Assembly: GCA_020638365.1 (NCBI GenBank)
Contig: JACKIQ010000002.1
Span: forward strand, 1-64,000
Direction: 5' to 3'
Source of the DNA: Rhodospirillales bacterium
Lineage (GTDB): Bacteria > Pseudomonadota > Alphaproteobacteria > Micavibrionales > Micavibrionaceae
DNA length: 64,000 nt
Positions 36,913 to 45,950 of the stretch are shown in pieces. Positions within the stretch are counted from its first letter, which is position 1, and each line of letters opens with the position of its first letter. Under the pieces are notes generated by a model. That model made no database searches, was not told where the DNA came from, and worked only from the letters and a program-made list of their open reading frames with translations. The position numbers were made by a program, and so were the translations under genes.

Positions 36913-37879
36913 CGGCGAGACCCTCCTCTTTATGAAACTTGAGCTTGGTCAGGTACTCTCCAGGATCGTGAGGAACCATGAGAGTTTCAGGATCATGCTC
37001 CAGATACTCTTCAAGTCGGGTGAGAAGAATCCGCATAGCGGCCCCTCGGCAGAAAAGAGGCAAGACAGATTTTTCCTCTACAGTTAGCGTGCGAACAACG
37101 TTATAAGCGTTCATCAAGGAAAAAAAACGCTCGGGCGAAAAAGCATGGTCCGGAGTAAAGCACCATGAATTGATGCACAGAGCCAGATCGTAGGCAAAAA
37201 AGTCCGTGCAGGAAAAGTAAAAGTCGATGACGGCGCTCATTTGACCGTCAATGAAGAAGACGTTATCTGGGAAGGCATCGGCATGGATGGTTCCAACCGG
37301 AATACCCGGAGAATGATCCTGAGAGGGCCATAGCGAAAGAATCTCCTCCAACTCGTTCGCAATAAAGGAACACAACCCGGATTTGAAGGAATCCGCTCCT
37401 TCAGCTGTTTTATCAGCCAAAGAAACCCACTTTTCAGGTCCCATGGAGTTTTTCCGCATAAACCCGAAGCCTTCGGCAGCGACATGCATTCGCGCCAGCC
37501 CCGCACCGAAGGACGCACAATGACCGGCAGTAAGATCAGATTTTGGAATATCCCGCCCTTCAAGGAAATTAAGTAAAACGGCGGCTTTCCCAGCAAGTCT
37601 GCCGATAGCCTCTCCCTTTTTGTTTGGCAGGGCTCGCGGTGTTAGCAACCCTTTTTTAGACAAATGCTCGGAAAATGAAAAAAAGAAGGGCAGGTCGGCT
37701 TCGTTCACGCGCCGCTCTTCAAAAAGCGTCAGGATATAGCGGCCCTTGCTGGTAAAAACATGGTAATTCGTATTACTCACCCCTTGAGCAATCCCTTCAT
37801 AGGAAACAAGCGTGCCCAGATCGTACTGGTTCAGAAAATCTGTAAGCTGCTTAGATGAAATTTGAGTATAGACTGCCAT
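36905..37879 (-). CDS. thrB: Homoserine kinase, aminoglycoside-phosphotransferase type
   Basis: The enzyme phosphorylates homoserine in threonine synthesis. The 324-residue protein has the APH/choline-kinase fold typical of alphaproteobacterial ThrB: an N-terminal lobe with VSNTNYHVFTSKGRYILTLFE (about residues 32-54), the catalytic loop GTIHADAFPDNVFF (about 200-213, Asp201-like), and the metal-binding AVIDFYFSC (about 220-228). Gene order ispH-thrB-rnhA supports the assignment over an unrelated kinase. It ends over the start of rnhA. Confidence 0.93.
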   Translation of the reverse strand: MAVYTQISSKQLTDFLNQYDLGTLVSYEGIAQGVSNTNYHVFTSKGRYILTLFEERRVNEADLPFFFSFSEHLSKKGLLTPRALPNKKGEAIGRLAGKAAVLLNFLEGRDIPKSDLTAGHCASFGAGLARMHVAAEGFGFMRKNSMGPEKWVSLADKTAEGADSFKSGLCSFIANELEEILSLWPSQDHSPGIPVGTIHADAFPDNVFFIDGQMSAVIDFYFSCTDFFAYDLALCINSWCFTPDHAFSPERFFSLMNAYNVVRTLTVEEKSVLPLFCRGAAMRILLTRLEEYLEHDPETLMVPHDPGEYLTKLKFHKEEGLAGV

Positions 37880-37888
37880 AACGGAGAT

Positions 37889-38839
37889 TTAAGCCACATT
37901 CAGCGCCTTTGGAAGTTTGAAATAGACGTTTTCTTCAGTTAAAACCGTCTCCTGTATCAAGACATTGTAGCGCGTACGCATCAAGGTAACGACTTCTTCG
38001 ACAAGTGTTTCAGGCGCAGAAGCGCCAGCGCTCAGCCCCAGTTTGGACACACCCTCCATCCAAGCCCAATCAATATCCGAAGCTCTTTGAATCAGTATGG
38101 CCTTTACGCATCCATTCTGTCGCGCGACCTCGACCAGCCGATTAGAGTTAGAAGAGTTGGGAGCGCCAATAACGATCACAGCGTCGCTCAGCGCCGCGAT
38201 TTCCTTCATAGCCGCCTGCCTGTTCGTGGTGGCATAACAGATATCCTCTTTTCGTGGCCCCTTGATAGCGGGAAAACGCGCCTGTAACGCACCGACGATT
38301 TCGGCGGTGTCGTCAACGGAAAGCGTAGTCTGAGTGCAATAGGCAAGATTTTCCGGATCATTGACGCGGACACGGGCAACATCCTCTAACGTCTCTACAA
38401 GAATAACCGCTCCGGAAGGAAGCTGCCCCATCGTGCCGATGACTTCCGGATGTCCGGCGTGCCCGATGAGAATAACCTGATCGCCCTGCTGGTAATGGCG
38501 CTCAGCCTCCCTGTGAACCTTGCTGACAAGAGGACAGGTCGCATCGATATAAAACATCTCGCGTTTCTTGGCATGAGCGGGCACAGATTTAGGAACGCCG
38601 TGCGCGGAAAAAATGACAGGCTGTCCGTCTTGAGGAATTTCATCCAATTCCTCCACAAAAATTGCCCCCTTTTCCTTAAGGGAATCAACGACATACTTGT
38701 TATGAACAATCTCGTGCCGAACATAAACCGGACGGCCGTACTTCTCCAGCGCCAGTTCCACGATCTGTATCGCACGATCCACCCCCGCGCAAAACCCGCG
38801 TGGCGAGGCCAGAATAAGTGTTAACTCCTCTTTATCCAT
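37889..38839 (-). CDS. ispH: 4-hydroxy-3-methylbut-2-enyl diphosphate reductase
   Basis: IspH makes isopentenyl and dimethylallyl diphosphate in the last step of the MEP pathway. The 316-residue protein has the iron-sulfur cysteines and substrate motifs: GFCAGVDRAI (Cys about residue 17), FSAHGVP, IDATCPLVSKVH (Cys about 100), IGHAGHPEVIGT, and a third Cys in KEDICYATTNRQ (about 201). Length is normal. It is nine bases upstream of thrB. Its pathway partner dxs and the downstream enzyme ispA are also in this window. Confidence 0.97.
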   Translation of the reverse strand: MDKEELTLILASPRGFCAGVDRAIQIVELALEKYGRPVYVRHEIVHNKYVVDSLKEKGAIFVEELDEIPQDGQPVIFSAHGVPKSVPAHAKKREMFYIDATCPLVSKVHREAERHYQQGDQVILIGHAGHPEVIGTMGQLPSGAVILVETLEDVARVRVNDPENLAYCTQTTLSVDDTAEIVGALQARFPAIKGPRKEDICYATTNRQAAMKEIAALSDAVIVIGAPNSSNSNRLVEVARQNGCVKAILIQRASDIDWAWMEGVSKLGLSAGASAPETLVEEVVTLMRTRYNVLIQETVLTEENVYFKLPKALNVA

Positions 38840-38962
38840 AAAAATTCCCGATTTGAGAAATCTTTGCTAACTGTATAGGAAATTTCATTTCATATATCCA
38901 TACTCTTGCGAATATCCCTGCTCTTTCGTACTCTGATACTAGAAACGCTCACCTGCTTAATT

Positions 38963-39766
38963 ATGAAAAAACAGACCCTCATTACTGTGATAAAACGCCT
39001 TCCCTTGATCCTGCTGACATTAGCGGTTTTGCCCGGCTGTGGAGAAACGATTGATGGCCTTGTAGACGATGTGAACAAAGGCATAGAGCTTGGACGGGCT
39101 GAGGCACGGGGTCAAAAAGGATCGGAGCGCCTTCTAACGGACTCATGCCCAAGAATTCAGATCGTCGATGATCTCGGCTCACTTTCAGATTTTACAGATC
39201 AATACCGAATGAATCTAGAGCACCTGATTGCCCGCATGGATATTAATAAGGGAAAAAGCAGCTGTGACATTGCCAACAGCAGCGCGACAGTGGACATGAC
39301 CCTGAAATTTGTGGCCACACTGGGGCCAAAAGCTAGGCAAAGCGCCAATGATAAACCCTTCCTGACTTATCCCTTTTTTGTAGCGATCACGGGGCCGAAC
39401 GGAAAAATCCTTGCCAAGGAGGTTTTTGCCGTATCTATGGGATTCGATAAAGGACAGAACACCCGTACACATACGGAATATCTGCGCCAGATCATCCCCA
39501 TCAAAGGACCTGATGTAGCGTACCACTATCAGGTTCTAGTCGGCTTTCAACTCAGCCCCGAACAACTGGCCTATAACCGCGCAGCACTTTCCCCGAAAAA
39601 CGTACCTATTCCAAAACATAAGCCGCGTATAACCTACGTTCCGGTTAATCAAGCCGGCATTTCTGATAATACGGTTGAAGATCTTTTAAGAGAGAAAGCT
39701 CTGGTAAATCAGGACACGAACGCTACGACTGCGCCAATCCCTGTAACGAAAGAGGTTTTACCATGA
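38963..39766 (+). CDS. Lipoprotein of unknown function
   Basis: The 267-residue protein has a lipoprotein signal: basic start, hydrophobic core, and LPGC with Cys at about residue 28. The mature part has one further Cys pair (around residues 60 and 95, SCPRIQ and SCDIANS) and a beta-rich domain with STATVDMTLKFVATLGPKA-type strands, found in uncharacterised alphaproteobacterial lipoproteins. The frame opens at a TTG 19 codons earlier, but that would precede the signal oddly; I use the ATG at 38963, though no ribosome site is clear. It overlaps the next gene by four bases (ATGA), so the two are translationally coupled. Confidence 0.72.
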   Translation: MKKQTLITVIKRLPLILLTLAVLPGCGETIDGLVDDVNKGIELGRAEARGQKGSERLLTDSCPRIQIVDDLGSLSDFTDQYRMNLEHLIARMDINKGKSSCDIANSSATVDMTLKFVATLGPKARQSANDKPFLTYPFFVAITGPNGKILAKEVFAVSMGFDKGQNTRTHTEYLRQIIPIKGPDVAYHYQVLVGFQLSPEQLAYNRAALSPKNVPIPKHKPRITYVPVNQAGISDNTVEDLLREKALVNQDTNATTAPIPVTKEVLP

Positions 39767-40386
39767 GTGGTAAATCGGCAGAAACCCTCGAAAAAAAGGG
39801 CAATGATTTTGACCTGAAAAGCTTCTGGGCCGCCGAACAACAGGAGCACATTGAAGTTGCATCAAAAACGTTTGATACCTTGAAAAAAGAATTTTCCGAA
39901 CTTCTGGAGTTATGCGCCAAAAGTCTGCCAAATGGTGGAAAAATCCTCTTTTTTGGAAATGGTGGCAGCGCCGCCGATGCCCAGCATCTGGCAACAGAGA
40001 TGACGGTGCGCTTCGTTAAGGATCGCGCTCCTCTTTCAGCGATAGCGTTGACAACAGACACTTCAACGCTGACAGCCATAGGAAACGATTTTGGCTTTGA
40101 TCATCTTTTCTCCCGACAGATTGACGCGCTTGGCAACCCCGGTGACATTGCGATTGGCCTGAGTACATCCGGAAACAGCACCAACGTGCTGAACGCCCTG
40201 AAAGCCGCACGCTCAAAAAACATCATAACCGCTGGCTTCTCGGGTCGTGACGGGGGCTCCATGAATGAATATTGCAATGTTCTTCTCATCGTCCCCTCGG
40301 ATTCAACGGCCCGTATACAGGAAATGCACATCACGCTTGGCCATATGCTGTGCGGAGCCTTGGAGCATAAACTGGGGCTGGTCTGA
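39763..40386 (+). CDS. gmhA: Phosphoheptose isomerase-like SIS domain protein
   Basis: GmhA converts sedoheptulose 7-phosphate to heptose 7-phosphate for lipopolysaccharide core. The 207-residue protein is a single SIS domain with FFGNGGSAADAQHLATEM (about 65-82), DRAPLSAIALTTDTSTLTAIGNDF, DIAIGLSTSGNSTNV (about 128-142), and the late His in MHITLGHMLCGALE. These match GmhA rather than other SIS proteins, including the active-site Glu and His. It starts within the stop of the lipoprotein gene. The other heptose genes are not here. Confidence 0.93.
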   Translation: MSGKSAETLEKKGNDFDLKSFWAAEQQEHIEVASKTFDTLKKEFSELLELCAKSLPNGGKILFFGNGGSAADAQHLATEMTVRFVKDRAPLSAIALTTDTSTLTAIGNDFGFDHLFSRQIDALGNPGDIAIGLSTSGNSTNVLNALKAARSKNIITAGFSGRDGGSMNEYCNVLLIVPSDSTARIQEMHITLGHMLCGALEHKLGLV

Positions 40387-40393
40387 AAATGAT

Positions 40394-41149
40394 CTATCGA
40401 ACCTGAAGAAAGCGGACGTCTTCCCCCTCCAGAACGGCAGTCGTCAGCGGTCCGCCACGGTAAAGACCGGTATCCACGCCGATACGATGCGGGCGAATCA
40501 CAGGCTCTTTCGAAATCGTATGACCATGAACGACCTTCTTGGACAAAGGCTTGTAATCAACCTCCTCATGCCATGACAGAAAAGGCTGTCGAATGGCTAT
40601 AAGGTCCCAGATATCCTGACTTTTAAAGGATTTTCTGGGATCAACGCCGGCATGCGAAAAGAAATACCCCCCGATCTCAATAGCCATCGGCATATTGATC
40701 AGAAAATCCCAATGCTTCTCGGGAACGTGGCTGTTAAGGTAATCCCGCGCATCCTCAATATCATCCCGTACAGGAGGAAATGTACGAAAACTGTAACCGT
40801 AGCTCTGAACAGTCTCGACCCCGCCCCATTCAAGCCACGAGGACGTCTCGTCGATATAAGGGTCGTTCATGAACCGGATCATGGCATGTTCATGATTCCC
40901 CAATAAAAAAGAGCGGAATATACCGTCATTCCGCTCTTTAAGTAAGATCAGTTGATCAAGAACCCCGGCGCTGTCTGGCCCACGGTCAATAAAATCTCCA
41001 AGATAAACAATATGATACGTCAGGTCTGGCGAACTTTCCATATCACGCTTTATCAGGAGATGCATGCGCTCAAGGGCATCTGGATACCCGTGAACGTCTC
41101 CGACAGCGTAAACCCGGAATCCTTCCGGTATGGAATACTGATTGTTCAT
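40394..41149 (-). CDS. Metallophosphoesterase, serine/threonine phosphatase type
   Basis: The 251-residue protein has the binuclear metal phosphatase motifs: GDVHGYPDAL (about 16-25), GDFIDRGPDSAG (about 51-62) and GNHEHAMI (about 84-91), with further His in FFSHAGVD and VVHGHT. It belongs with bacterial PrpA/ApaH-like cytoplasmic phosphatases; the substrate (phosphoprotein or dinucleotide) is not evident. It converges with gmhA and diverges from xseB. Confidence 0.9.
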   Translation of the reverse strand: MNNQYSIPEGFRVYAVGDVHGYPDALERMHLLIKRDMESSPDLTYHIVYLGDFIDRGPDSAGVLDQLILLKERNDGIFRSFLLGNHEHAMIRFMNDPYIDETSSWLEWGGVETVQSYGYSFRTFPPVRDDIEDARDYLNSHVPEKHWDFLINMPMAIEIGGYFFSHAGVDPRKSFKSQDIWDLIAIRQPFLSWHEEVDYKPLSKKVVHGHTISKEPVIRPHRIGVDTGLYRGGPLTTAVLEGEDVRFLQVR

Positions 41150-41196
41150 AACATAATAATAAAAGACAATTTTACGTCTGCAAACAGTTTAAAAGC

Positions 41197-41225
41197 TTGA
41201 GCAAACACACGCCTTATCATACACT
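41197..41225 (+). promoter_or_regulatory. Candidate sigma-70 promoter for xseB-ispA
   Basis: TTGAGC (-35) and TACACT (-10) are separated by 17 bases, each matching four of six consensus positions. The predicted start would lie about 30 bases before the xseB ATG. Sequence match only. Confidence 0.4.
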
Positions 41226-41262
41226 TCGTGTTCATTTGAACTGTCTTTGGAAAAATTTTGGC

Positions 41263-41508
41263 ATGCCGGCAACTCGCCCCGTAGAGTCGCTATCGTTTGA
41301 AGAAGCGCTCGTCGAACTCGAAGAAATAGTGAAGAGCCTAGAAACCGGAAAAGCCCCTCTGGAAGAATCAATATCTTCCTATGAGCGGGGAATCACCCTA
41401 AAAAAACACTGCGAATCAAAACTCCGCACCGCACAGGCAAAGATTGAAAAAATCACTGTACGGGATGACGGTTCTGTATCGACCCAACCTCTAGACCCTG
41501 AAGAATAA
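41263..41508 (+). CDS. xseB: Exodeoxyribonuclease VII small subunit
   Basis: The small subunit coats the large subunit XseA, which degrades single-stranded DNA. The 81-residue protein has the family signature SFEEALVELEEIVKSLETGKAPLEESI at residues 10-36, here identified by its ELE and LE pattern, then a second helix YERGITLKKHCESKL. The frame is open to a TTG at 41197, but the ATG at 41263 begins at the usual N-terminus. It lies four bases before ispA, a common alphaproteobacterial pair. The large-subunit gene is not in the window. Confidence 0.93.
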   Translation: MPATRPVESLSFEEALVELEEIVKSLETGKAPLEESISSYERGITLKKHCESKLRTAQAKIEKITVRDDGSVSTQPLDPEE

Positions 41509-41512
41509 AGAC

Positions 41513-42424
41513 ATGGCCCCCTCCCCACGCGAAGCGGACCCGGAACTCCAGACCGAGTTGGAAAAGGTCGCCGAAGCGACCGAAAAGACGATCAGGCATT
41601 TACTTCCTGAGACCGATCTGGCTGAAAACAGGCTTTTTCTTGCTATGCGCCATGGGACACTGGGCGGCGGCAAGCGTTTACGCCCGTTCCTGACGATGCA
41701 TTCTGCCAGTCTCTTTGGTGTGGACGCGCTCCGCTCCCGGCGCGTTGCGGCAGCAGTGGAATTTGTTCACTGCTATTCGCTTATTCACGATGATCTCCCG
41801 GCAATGGACGATGCCAAGCTTCGTCGCGGAAAGCCGACCGTTCATATCCAGTTCGATGAAGCAACAGCAATCCTGGCAGGTGATTCTCTCCTGACGCTGG
41901 CTTTTGAAATTTTAAGCGAACCCGAAACGCATGAGGATCCGCGCGTACGGTGTGAATTGATCCGTGCACTGGCTCGGGCCGCAGGCGGACACGGCATGGC
42001 AGGCGGACAGATGCTCGACCTTATAGGCGAAGATGTGGAATTCGACCTTGGAACGATTTCCCGGCTGCAAAGAATGAAGACAGGAAAACTGATGGCCTTC
42101 GCCTGCGAAGCCGGGGCAATTCTCGGTAAAGGAAATGAGCCGCATCGCAAAGCTCTCTGCAATTACGCTTTCGACCTCGGTCTGGCTTTCCAGGTCACTG
42201 ACGACATTCTGGATGTCGAGGCCGATCCCCAGGATACAGGCAAGGACAGTGGAAAAGACTCTCAGGCCGGAAAATCAACCTTCGTGTCCACTATGGGCAA
42301 GGAGCAGGCTCGAAACAGAGCTGAAATGCTTGTTCATCAGGCAATAGCGCATTTGAAGATTTTTGACGGCCGCGCAGTAATGCTGCAGCGCCTTGCCCAT
42401 TACGTACTCGAACGACGGGCTTAA
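41513..42424 (+). CDS. ispA: Farnesyl diphosphate synthase (polyprenyl synthetase)
   Basis: It condenses dimethylallyl diphosphate with isopentenyl diphosphate to farnesyl diphosphate. The 303-residue protein has GGKRLRPFL (about 53-61), the first Asp-rich motif DDLPAMDD (93-100) with RRG following, and the second motif TDDILD (about 226). The bulky residue Tyr88 before the first motif is typical of short-chain synthases. It follows xseB by four bases; dxs lies 700 bases downstream after two small orphan genes. Confidence 0.95.
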   Translation: MAPSPREADPELQTELEKVAEATEKTIRHLLPETDLAENRLFLAMRHGTLGGGKRLRPFLTMHSASLFGVDALRSRRVAAAVEFVHCYSLIHDDLPAMDDAKLRRGKPTVHIQFDEATAILAGDSLLTLAFEILSEPETHEDPRVRCELIRALARAAGGHGMAGGQMLDLIGEDVEFDLGTISRLQRMKTGKLMAFACEAGAILGKGNEPHRKALCNYAFDLGLAFQVTDDILDVEADPQDTGKDSGKDSQAGKSTFVSTMGKEQARNRAEMLVHQAIAHLKIFDGRAVMLQRLAHYVLERRA

Positions 42425-42438
42425 TACGAAATCGAACC

Positions 42439-42741
42439 ATGAATGTAAAGACCATGAAAGCCAGCCTGATCCTGAACAAACAGGGCGAGGTTGGTTTTTT
42501 TTATGGCGAAGATCTTGAAATAATCCCGGAGTGGGTTCAAGTCGACGCCGAACGAGGGGAAATATACGTTTATGATGCCGAGTCAAACTGCACGGCCCTG
42601 CACATGGAGCCAATGAGCACAAAAACCTATGAGAAAATAGTAGAACGGCAGGCGATCCTTCTGGTGCAGGTCGAGGATAACGACATTTCTAAGCCGGTAA
42701 AAGCCATATGGGTTCCTCTTTCGGTTTCCCAGCAGATTTGA
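42439..42741 (+). CDS. Small protein of unknown function, 100 residues
   Basis: The 100-residue protein is acidic and probably globular, beginning with short beta-like strands (SLILNKQGEVGFFYG, IIPEWVQVDAERGEIYVYD) and ending with strand-rich LLVQVEDN and VKAIWVPLSV. There is one Cys, no signal peptide and no membrane segment. It starts 14 bases after the ispA stop on the same strand, so it probably sits in the same transcript. I recognise no family. Confidence 0.62.
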   Translation: MNVKTMKASLILNKQGEVGFFYGEDLEIIPEWVQVDAERGEIYVYDAESNCTALHMEPMSTKTYEKIVERQAILLVQVEDNDISKPVKAIWVPLSVSQQI

Positions 42742-42764
42742 CTGGCCTCGGAATTTACTGTTAG

Positions 42765-42779
42765 ATTTGTACGACAAAT
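42765..42779. repeat. Perfect inverted repeat before the 79-residue gene
   Basis: ATTTGT and ACAAAT flank a three-base centre, 17 bases before the ATG of the next gene and just ahead of its ribosome site GAGG. It could be an operator half-site pair or simply chance; six-pair arms are short. Confidence 0.35.
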
Positions 42780-42795
42780 GTAGTGAGGTTTTCGC

Positions 42796-43035
42796 ATGTC
42801 ATACATTATGGACACGATTTTCGGTGATGGTTCTGAAGGATCGGGAACCCCTGACCCGCTTAAAACAGTCGGCTCTTTTTTTAACGCCGGAATAACGTTT
42901 GGCGCGGGACTTGCGATTCTTGATTTGGGTGCTGAAATAGGCAGCAACAGCCTTGCCGGAGGTGTTAATCTTTCAACTGGAACGGCTGGCCCGGCTATGA
43001 ACGCAGATATCTCCTATTCCCCTTTGGCGATGTAA
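42796..43035 (+). CDS. Small Gly-rich protein, 79 residues
   Basis: The peptide is rich in Gly, Ala, Ser and Asn, with one moderately hydrophobic stretch at about residues 27-47 (FFNAGITFGAGLAILDLG) that could be a weak membrane helix. The ATG has GAGG nine bases before it. A short inverted repeat lies immediately upstream. It lies between the 100-residue orphan and dxs. I recognise no family. Small size makes the coding call moderate. Confidence 0.5.
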   Translation: MSYIMDTIFGDGSEGSGTPDPLKTVGSFFNAGITFGAGLAILDLGAEIGSNSLAGGVNLSTGTAGPAMNADISYSPLAM

Positions 43036-43144
43036 AGTTTACGCATTTCAGCTCTAAACCCTAATCATGCAGCCTAAGTTTTTGTAATATAATCATTAAA
43101 AACGTTTTGCGCCCGCTGGTTCTTTAGGCTAGAAATGTCTGACC

Positions 43145-45142
43145 ATGAAAAAAGCACTGGAAAGCGCAGAAAAAGCGCAAGCGGAAGCGGTTAAAAAAAA
43201 GCGCTCAGAATCAGAAGAAAAAACCCTTTATCCTGCGTTGGACAAGGTTGATTTTCCCTGTGATATAAAAAAACTTCCCGACGGTGATTTGCCGAATTTG
43301 GCAGACGATGTAAGACGTTTCATGATCGAAACTGTTTCTCGGACCGGAGGTCATCTTGGCGCCGGTTTGGGAGTGGTTGAATTAACGGTCGCTCTCCACG
43401 CTGTCTTTAACACACCCGAAGATCGCCTGATCTGGGATGTCGGACACCAGTCTTACCCTCACAAGATTTTGACCGGCCGGAAACATCGGATGCAGACATT
43501 GCGGAAAGGAAAAGGTCTGTCGGGCTTTACAAAGCGTGATGAAAGTGAATACGACCCTTTTGGAGCGGCCCATAGCTCAACGTCGATTTCTGCCGGACTG
43601 GGCATGGCTGTCGCACGCGACCTCGAAAACAAGCGAAATCCGGGAGCCCGCGATAATCACGTGGTTTGCGTAATCGGCGACGGGGCAATGTCTGCGGGTA
43701 TGGCTTACGAAGCCATGAACAACGCGGGTATAATGAATATCGACAATAATCGGACCCGACTTTTGGTGATACTCAACGACAATGATATGTCCATAGCGCC
43801 TCCTGTCGGAGCAATGAGCCGCCACCTGACACGGCTGGTCTCGTCGGACTCCTATCACAATGCCCGGGAAATCGGGAAAAAACTGACAAATATCCTCCCT
43901 GCACCTCTTAGAAACGCGGCGAAGAAAGCCGAAGAAAGTGCTCGTTCCGCGCTTGGCGCAGGAACAATGTTCGAGGAAATGGGTTTCTTTTATATTGGCC
44001 CGGTGGACGGCCATAATCTGGAACACCTCCTCCCCATACTGCGTAACATCAGAGATTCGGAACATGAAGGCCCTATACTCCTGCATGTGATTACGCAAAA
44101 AGGCAAAGGCTATCTTCCCGCTGAAAACGCTTCGGATAAAATGCATGGTGTACGCAAATTTGATATCATTTCCGGCAAACAGGTCAAAAGCCTTGCTCAA
44201 GCTCCCACCTACACGAACATTTTCGCACAATCCCTTATTAAGGAAGCAAGAAAAGACGATAAAATCGTAGGAATTACAGCGGCAATGCCCTCCGGCACGG
44301 GAATGGATTTGTTCGGTTACGAATTCCCCGACCGTATGTTTGACGTCGGAATCGCAGAACAGCATGGCGTAACCTTTGCTGCGGGATTGGCAAGCGAAGG
44401 ATACAAACCTTTCGTCGCGATGTACTCGACCTTCCTCCAGCGCGCATACGATCAAGTGATTCATGATGTCGCCATTCAGAACCTTCCTGTTCGCTTTGCC
44501 ATAGATCGTGCCGGACTTGTAGGCGAAGACGGACAAACTCATGCGGGGGCATTTGATATAGCGTTTCTCGGATGTCTTCCTAATTTTGTCCTAATGGCCC
44601 CGTCCGACGAAGCCGAACTCGCCCATGCCGTCGCAACCGCAGCCTCTTACGATGAAGGCCCTATAGGGTTTCGTTTTCCGCGTGGACAGGGAACAGGCAT
44701 ACCGCTTCCCGAAAAACCCGAAATACTGGCTATAGGAAAAGGACGCCTGGTCGAGCAAGGACAAGGCATCGCAATTCTCAACCTGGGAGCGCGCCTGTCA
44801 GAATGCCGGCAAGCCGCGCAATTTCTCAAGAGAAAAGGCATTGCTCCGACTATTGCGGACGCCCGCTTTGCTAAGCCTCTGGATACGGCACTTGTAAATT
44901 CTCTGGCGGACAATCACGAAGCGCTGATAGTAATCGAGGAAGGCGCACGCGGCGGCTTCGGGTCTATCGTTCTCGAACATTTATGTGCAAGCGGTAAGCT
45001 GACAGGAAAACTGAAAATCGGGATTATGACGCTGCCAGATGAGTTTTTGGAGCACGATACCCCGGAAGAACAATATAAAAAAGCGGGCCTCAGCGCCAAG
45101 GACATAGAAAGAACAGCAAACGACCTGCTGGCACGAAAATAG
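43145..45142 (+). CDS. dxs: 1-deoxy-D-xylulose-5-phosphate synthase
   Basis: Dxs joins pyruvate and glyceraldehyde 3-phosphate, the first step of the MEP pathway, using thiamine diphosphate. The 665-residue protein has an extra charged N-terminus of about 30 residues, then the family segments: TGGHLGAGLGVVELTVALH, WDVGHQSYPHKILTGR, the thiamine-binding VIGDGAMSAGMAYEAMNNAG (about residues 176-195), and later FDVGIAEQHGVTFAAGLA (about 400-417) and RAGLVGEDGQTHAG. Length is slightly above the usual 620-640. It is separated from xseB-ispA by two small orphan genes. Confidence 0.97.
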   Translation: MKKALESAEKAQAEAVKKKRSESEEKTLYPALDKVDFPCDIKKLPDGDLPNLADDVRRFMIETVSRTGGHLGAGLGVVELTVALHAVFNTPEDRLIWDVGHQSYPHKILTGRKHRMQTLRKGKGLSGFTKRDESEYDPFGAAHSSTSISAGLGMAVARDLENKRNPGARDNHVVCVIGDGAMSAGMAYEAMNNAGIMNIDNNRTRLLVILNDNDMSIAPPVGAMSRHLTRLVSSDSYHNAREIGKKLTNILPAPLRNAAKKAEESARSALGAGTMFEEMGFFYIGPVDGHNLEHLLPILRNIRDSEHEGPILLHVITQKGKGYLPAENASDKMHGVRKFDIISGKQVKSLAQAPTYTNIFAQSLIKEARKDDKIVGITAAMPSGTGMDLFGYEFPDRMFDVGIAEQHGVTFAAGLASEGYKPFVAMYSTFLQRAYDQVIHDVAIQNLPVRFAIDRAGLVGEDGQTHAGAFDIAFLGCLPNFVLMAPSDEAELAHAVATAASYDEGPIGFRFPRGQGTGIPLPEKPEILAIGKGRLVEQGQGIAILNLGARLSECRQAAQFLKRKGIAPTIADARFAKPLDTALVNSLADNHEALIVIEEGARGGFGSIVLEHLCASGKLTGKLKIGIMTLPDEFLEHDTPEEQYKKAGLSAKDIERTANDLLARK

Positions 45143-45205
45143 GTTATTGTAGTTAAGCCTCTTCACCGCATACCGTAAAGCGATCGTTAGACTGGTCAAA
45201 CAACC

Positions 45206-45937
45206 ATGGCAATAAAGAAACCCACAATAATAATCTTTGACATGGATGGAACGGCTGTTCGTCACATCAACCCGCGCCTTCTGCACGTCCTCGAAATCCT
45301 GGACAACCTGTCTTACAAGACATCCAAGTTTTTTTCATGGGTGTTCCTGCAGGGCGCAAAAGGGCCTATGATTCCCATCTGGCACAAAAAAAGAAAACAG
45401 CCGCGCCTTCTCGTCCATCGCGCTATTCACAAGATCAGGCGCAAACCCGTCGAGCAGATCGTCGAACCCTGCCCTGGACTGTTCAGTCTTTTGGAACTAT
45501 TGGAACAATATAAAATTCCGCTAGCCTTGGTCAGTAACGGTTTAGGCAAGGGCTACGGACACGAAATACTGGAAACGTTCGATCTGAAAAAACACTTTCC
45601 TGTAACCGTTTTCCGTGAAGATATCGTACTCTCTAAGCCAAACCCGGAACCCATACTGTCCGCCGTTAAAAACCTGAATCTGGAGCTGAAGCCGGACGAC
45701 ACAATCTGGTATATCGGGGACCGCCGCAAAGATATAATCGCTGCACTGGCTGCCAACAAAGTGCTTCCTTGCCGTGTCCAGCCTGTAGCTTTCGGACTGC
45801 ACGCAGCCGTCGCAATGGTCGAAAAAAACATCAGCCCCGACTATATCTACATGTCATTTCATGAAATGTACGATGTCCTGAAGCCGCTCTTTGACAAAGA
45901 TCCTCCTCCTTTAAAGTGCCTAGAAAAAGGCGCATAA
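45206..45937 (+). CDS. HAD-superfamily phosphatase
   Basis: The 243-residue protein has HAD motif I at IIFDMDGTAV (Asp13 and Asp15, nucleophile and acid), motif II around LALVSNG (Ser/Thr), a Lys in motif III (VLSKPNPEPIL), and motif IV in WYIGDRRKDIIAA. The cap is small, as in phosphoglycolate phosphatase-like proteins. The substrate is not evident; it lies after dxs on the same strand with 63 bases between, and converges with sppA. Confidence 0.88.
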   Translation: MAIKKPTIIIFDMDGTAVRHINPRLLHVLEILDNLSYKTSKFFSWVFLQGAKGPMIPIWHKKRKQPRLLVHRAIHKIRRKPVEQIVEPCPGLFSLLELLEQYKIPLALVSNGLGKGYGHEILETFDLKKHFPVTVFREDIVLSKPNPEPILSAVKNLNLELKPDDTIWYIGDRRKDIIAALAANKVLPCRVQPVAFGLHAAVAMVEKNISPDYIYMSFHEMYDVLKPLFDKDPPPLKCLEKGA

Positions 45938-45950
45938 AAAAAGGAAGTCC

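Noticed and set aside
43577..44542. A 321-codon open frame on the minus strand
   Set aside because: Antisense to dxs, with shadow-type composition and no ribosome site.
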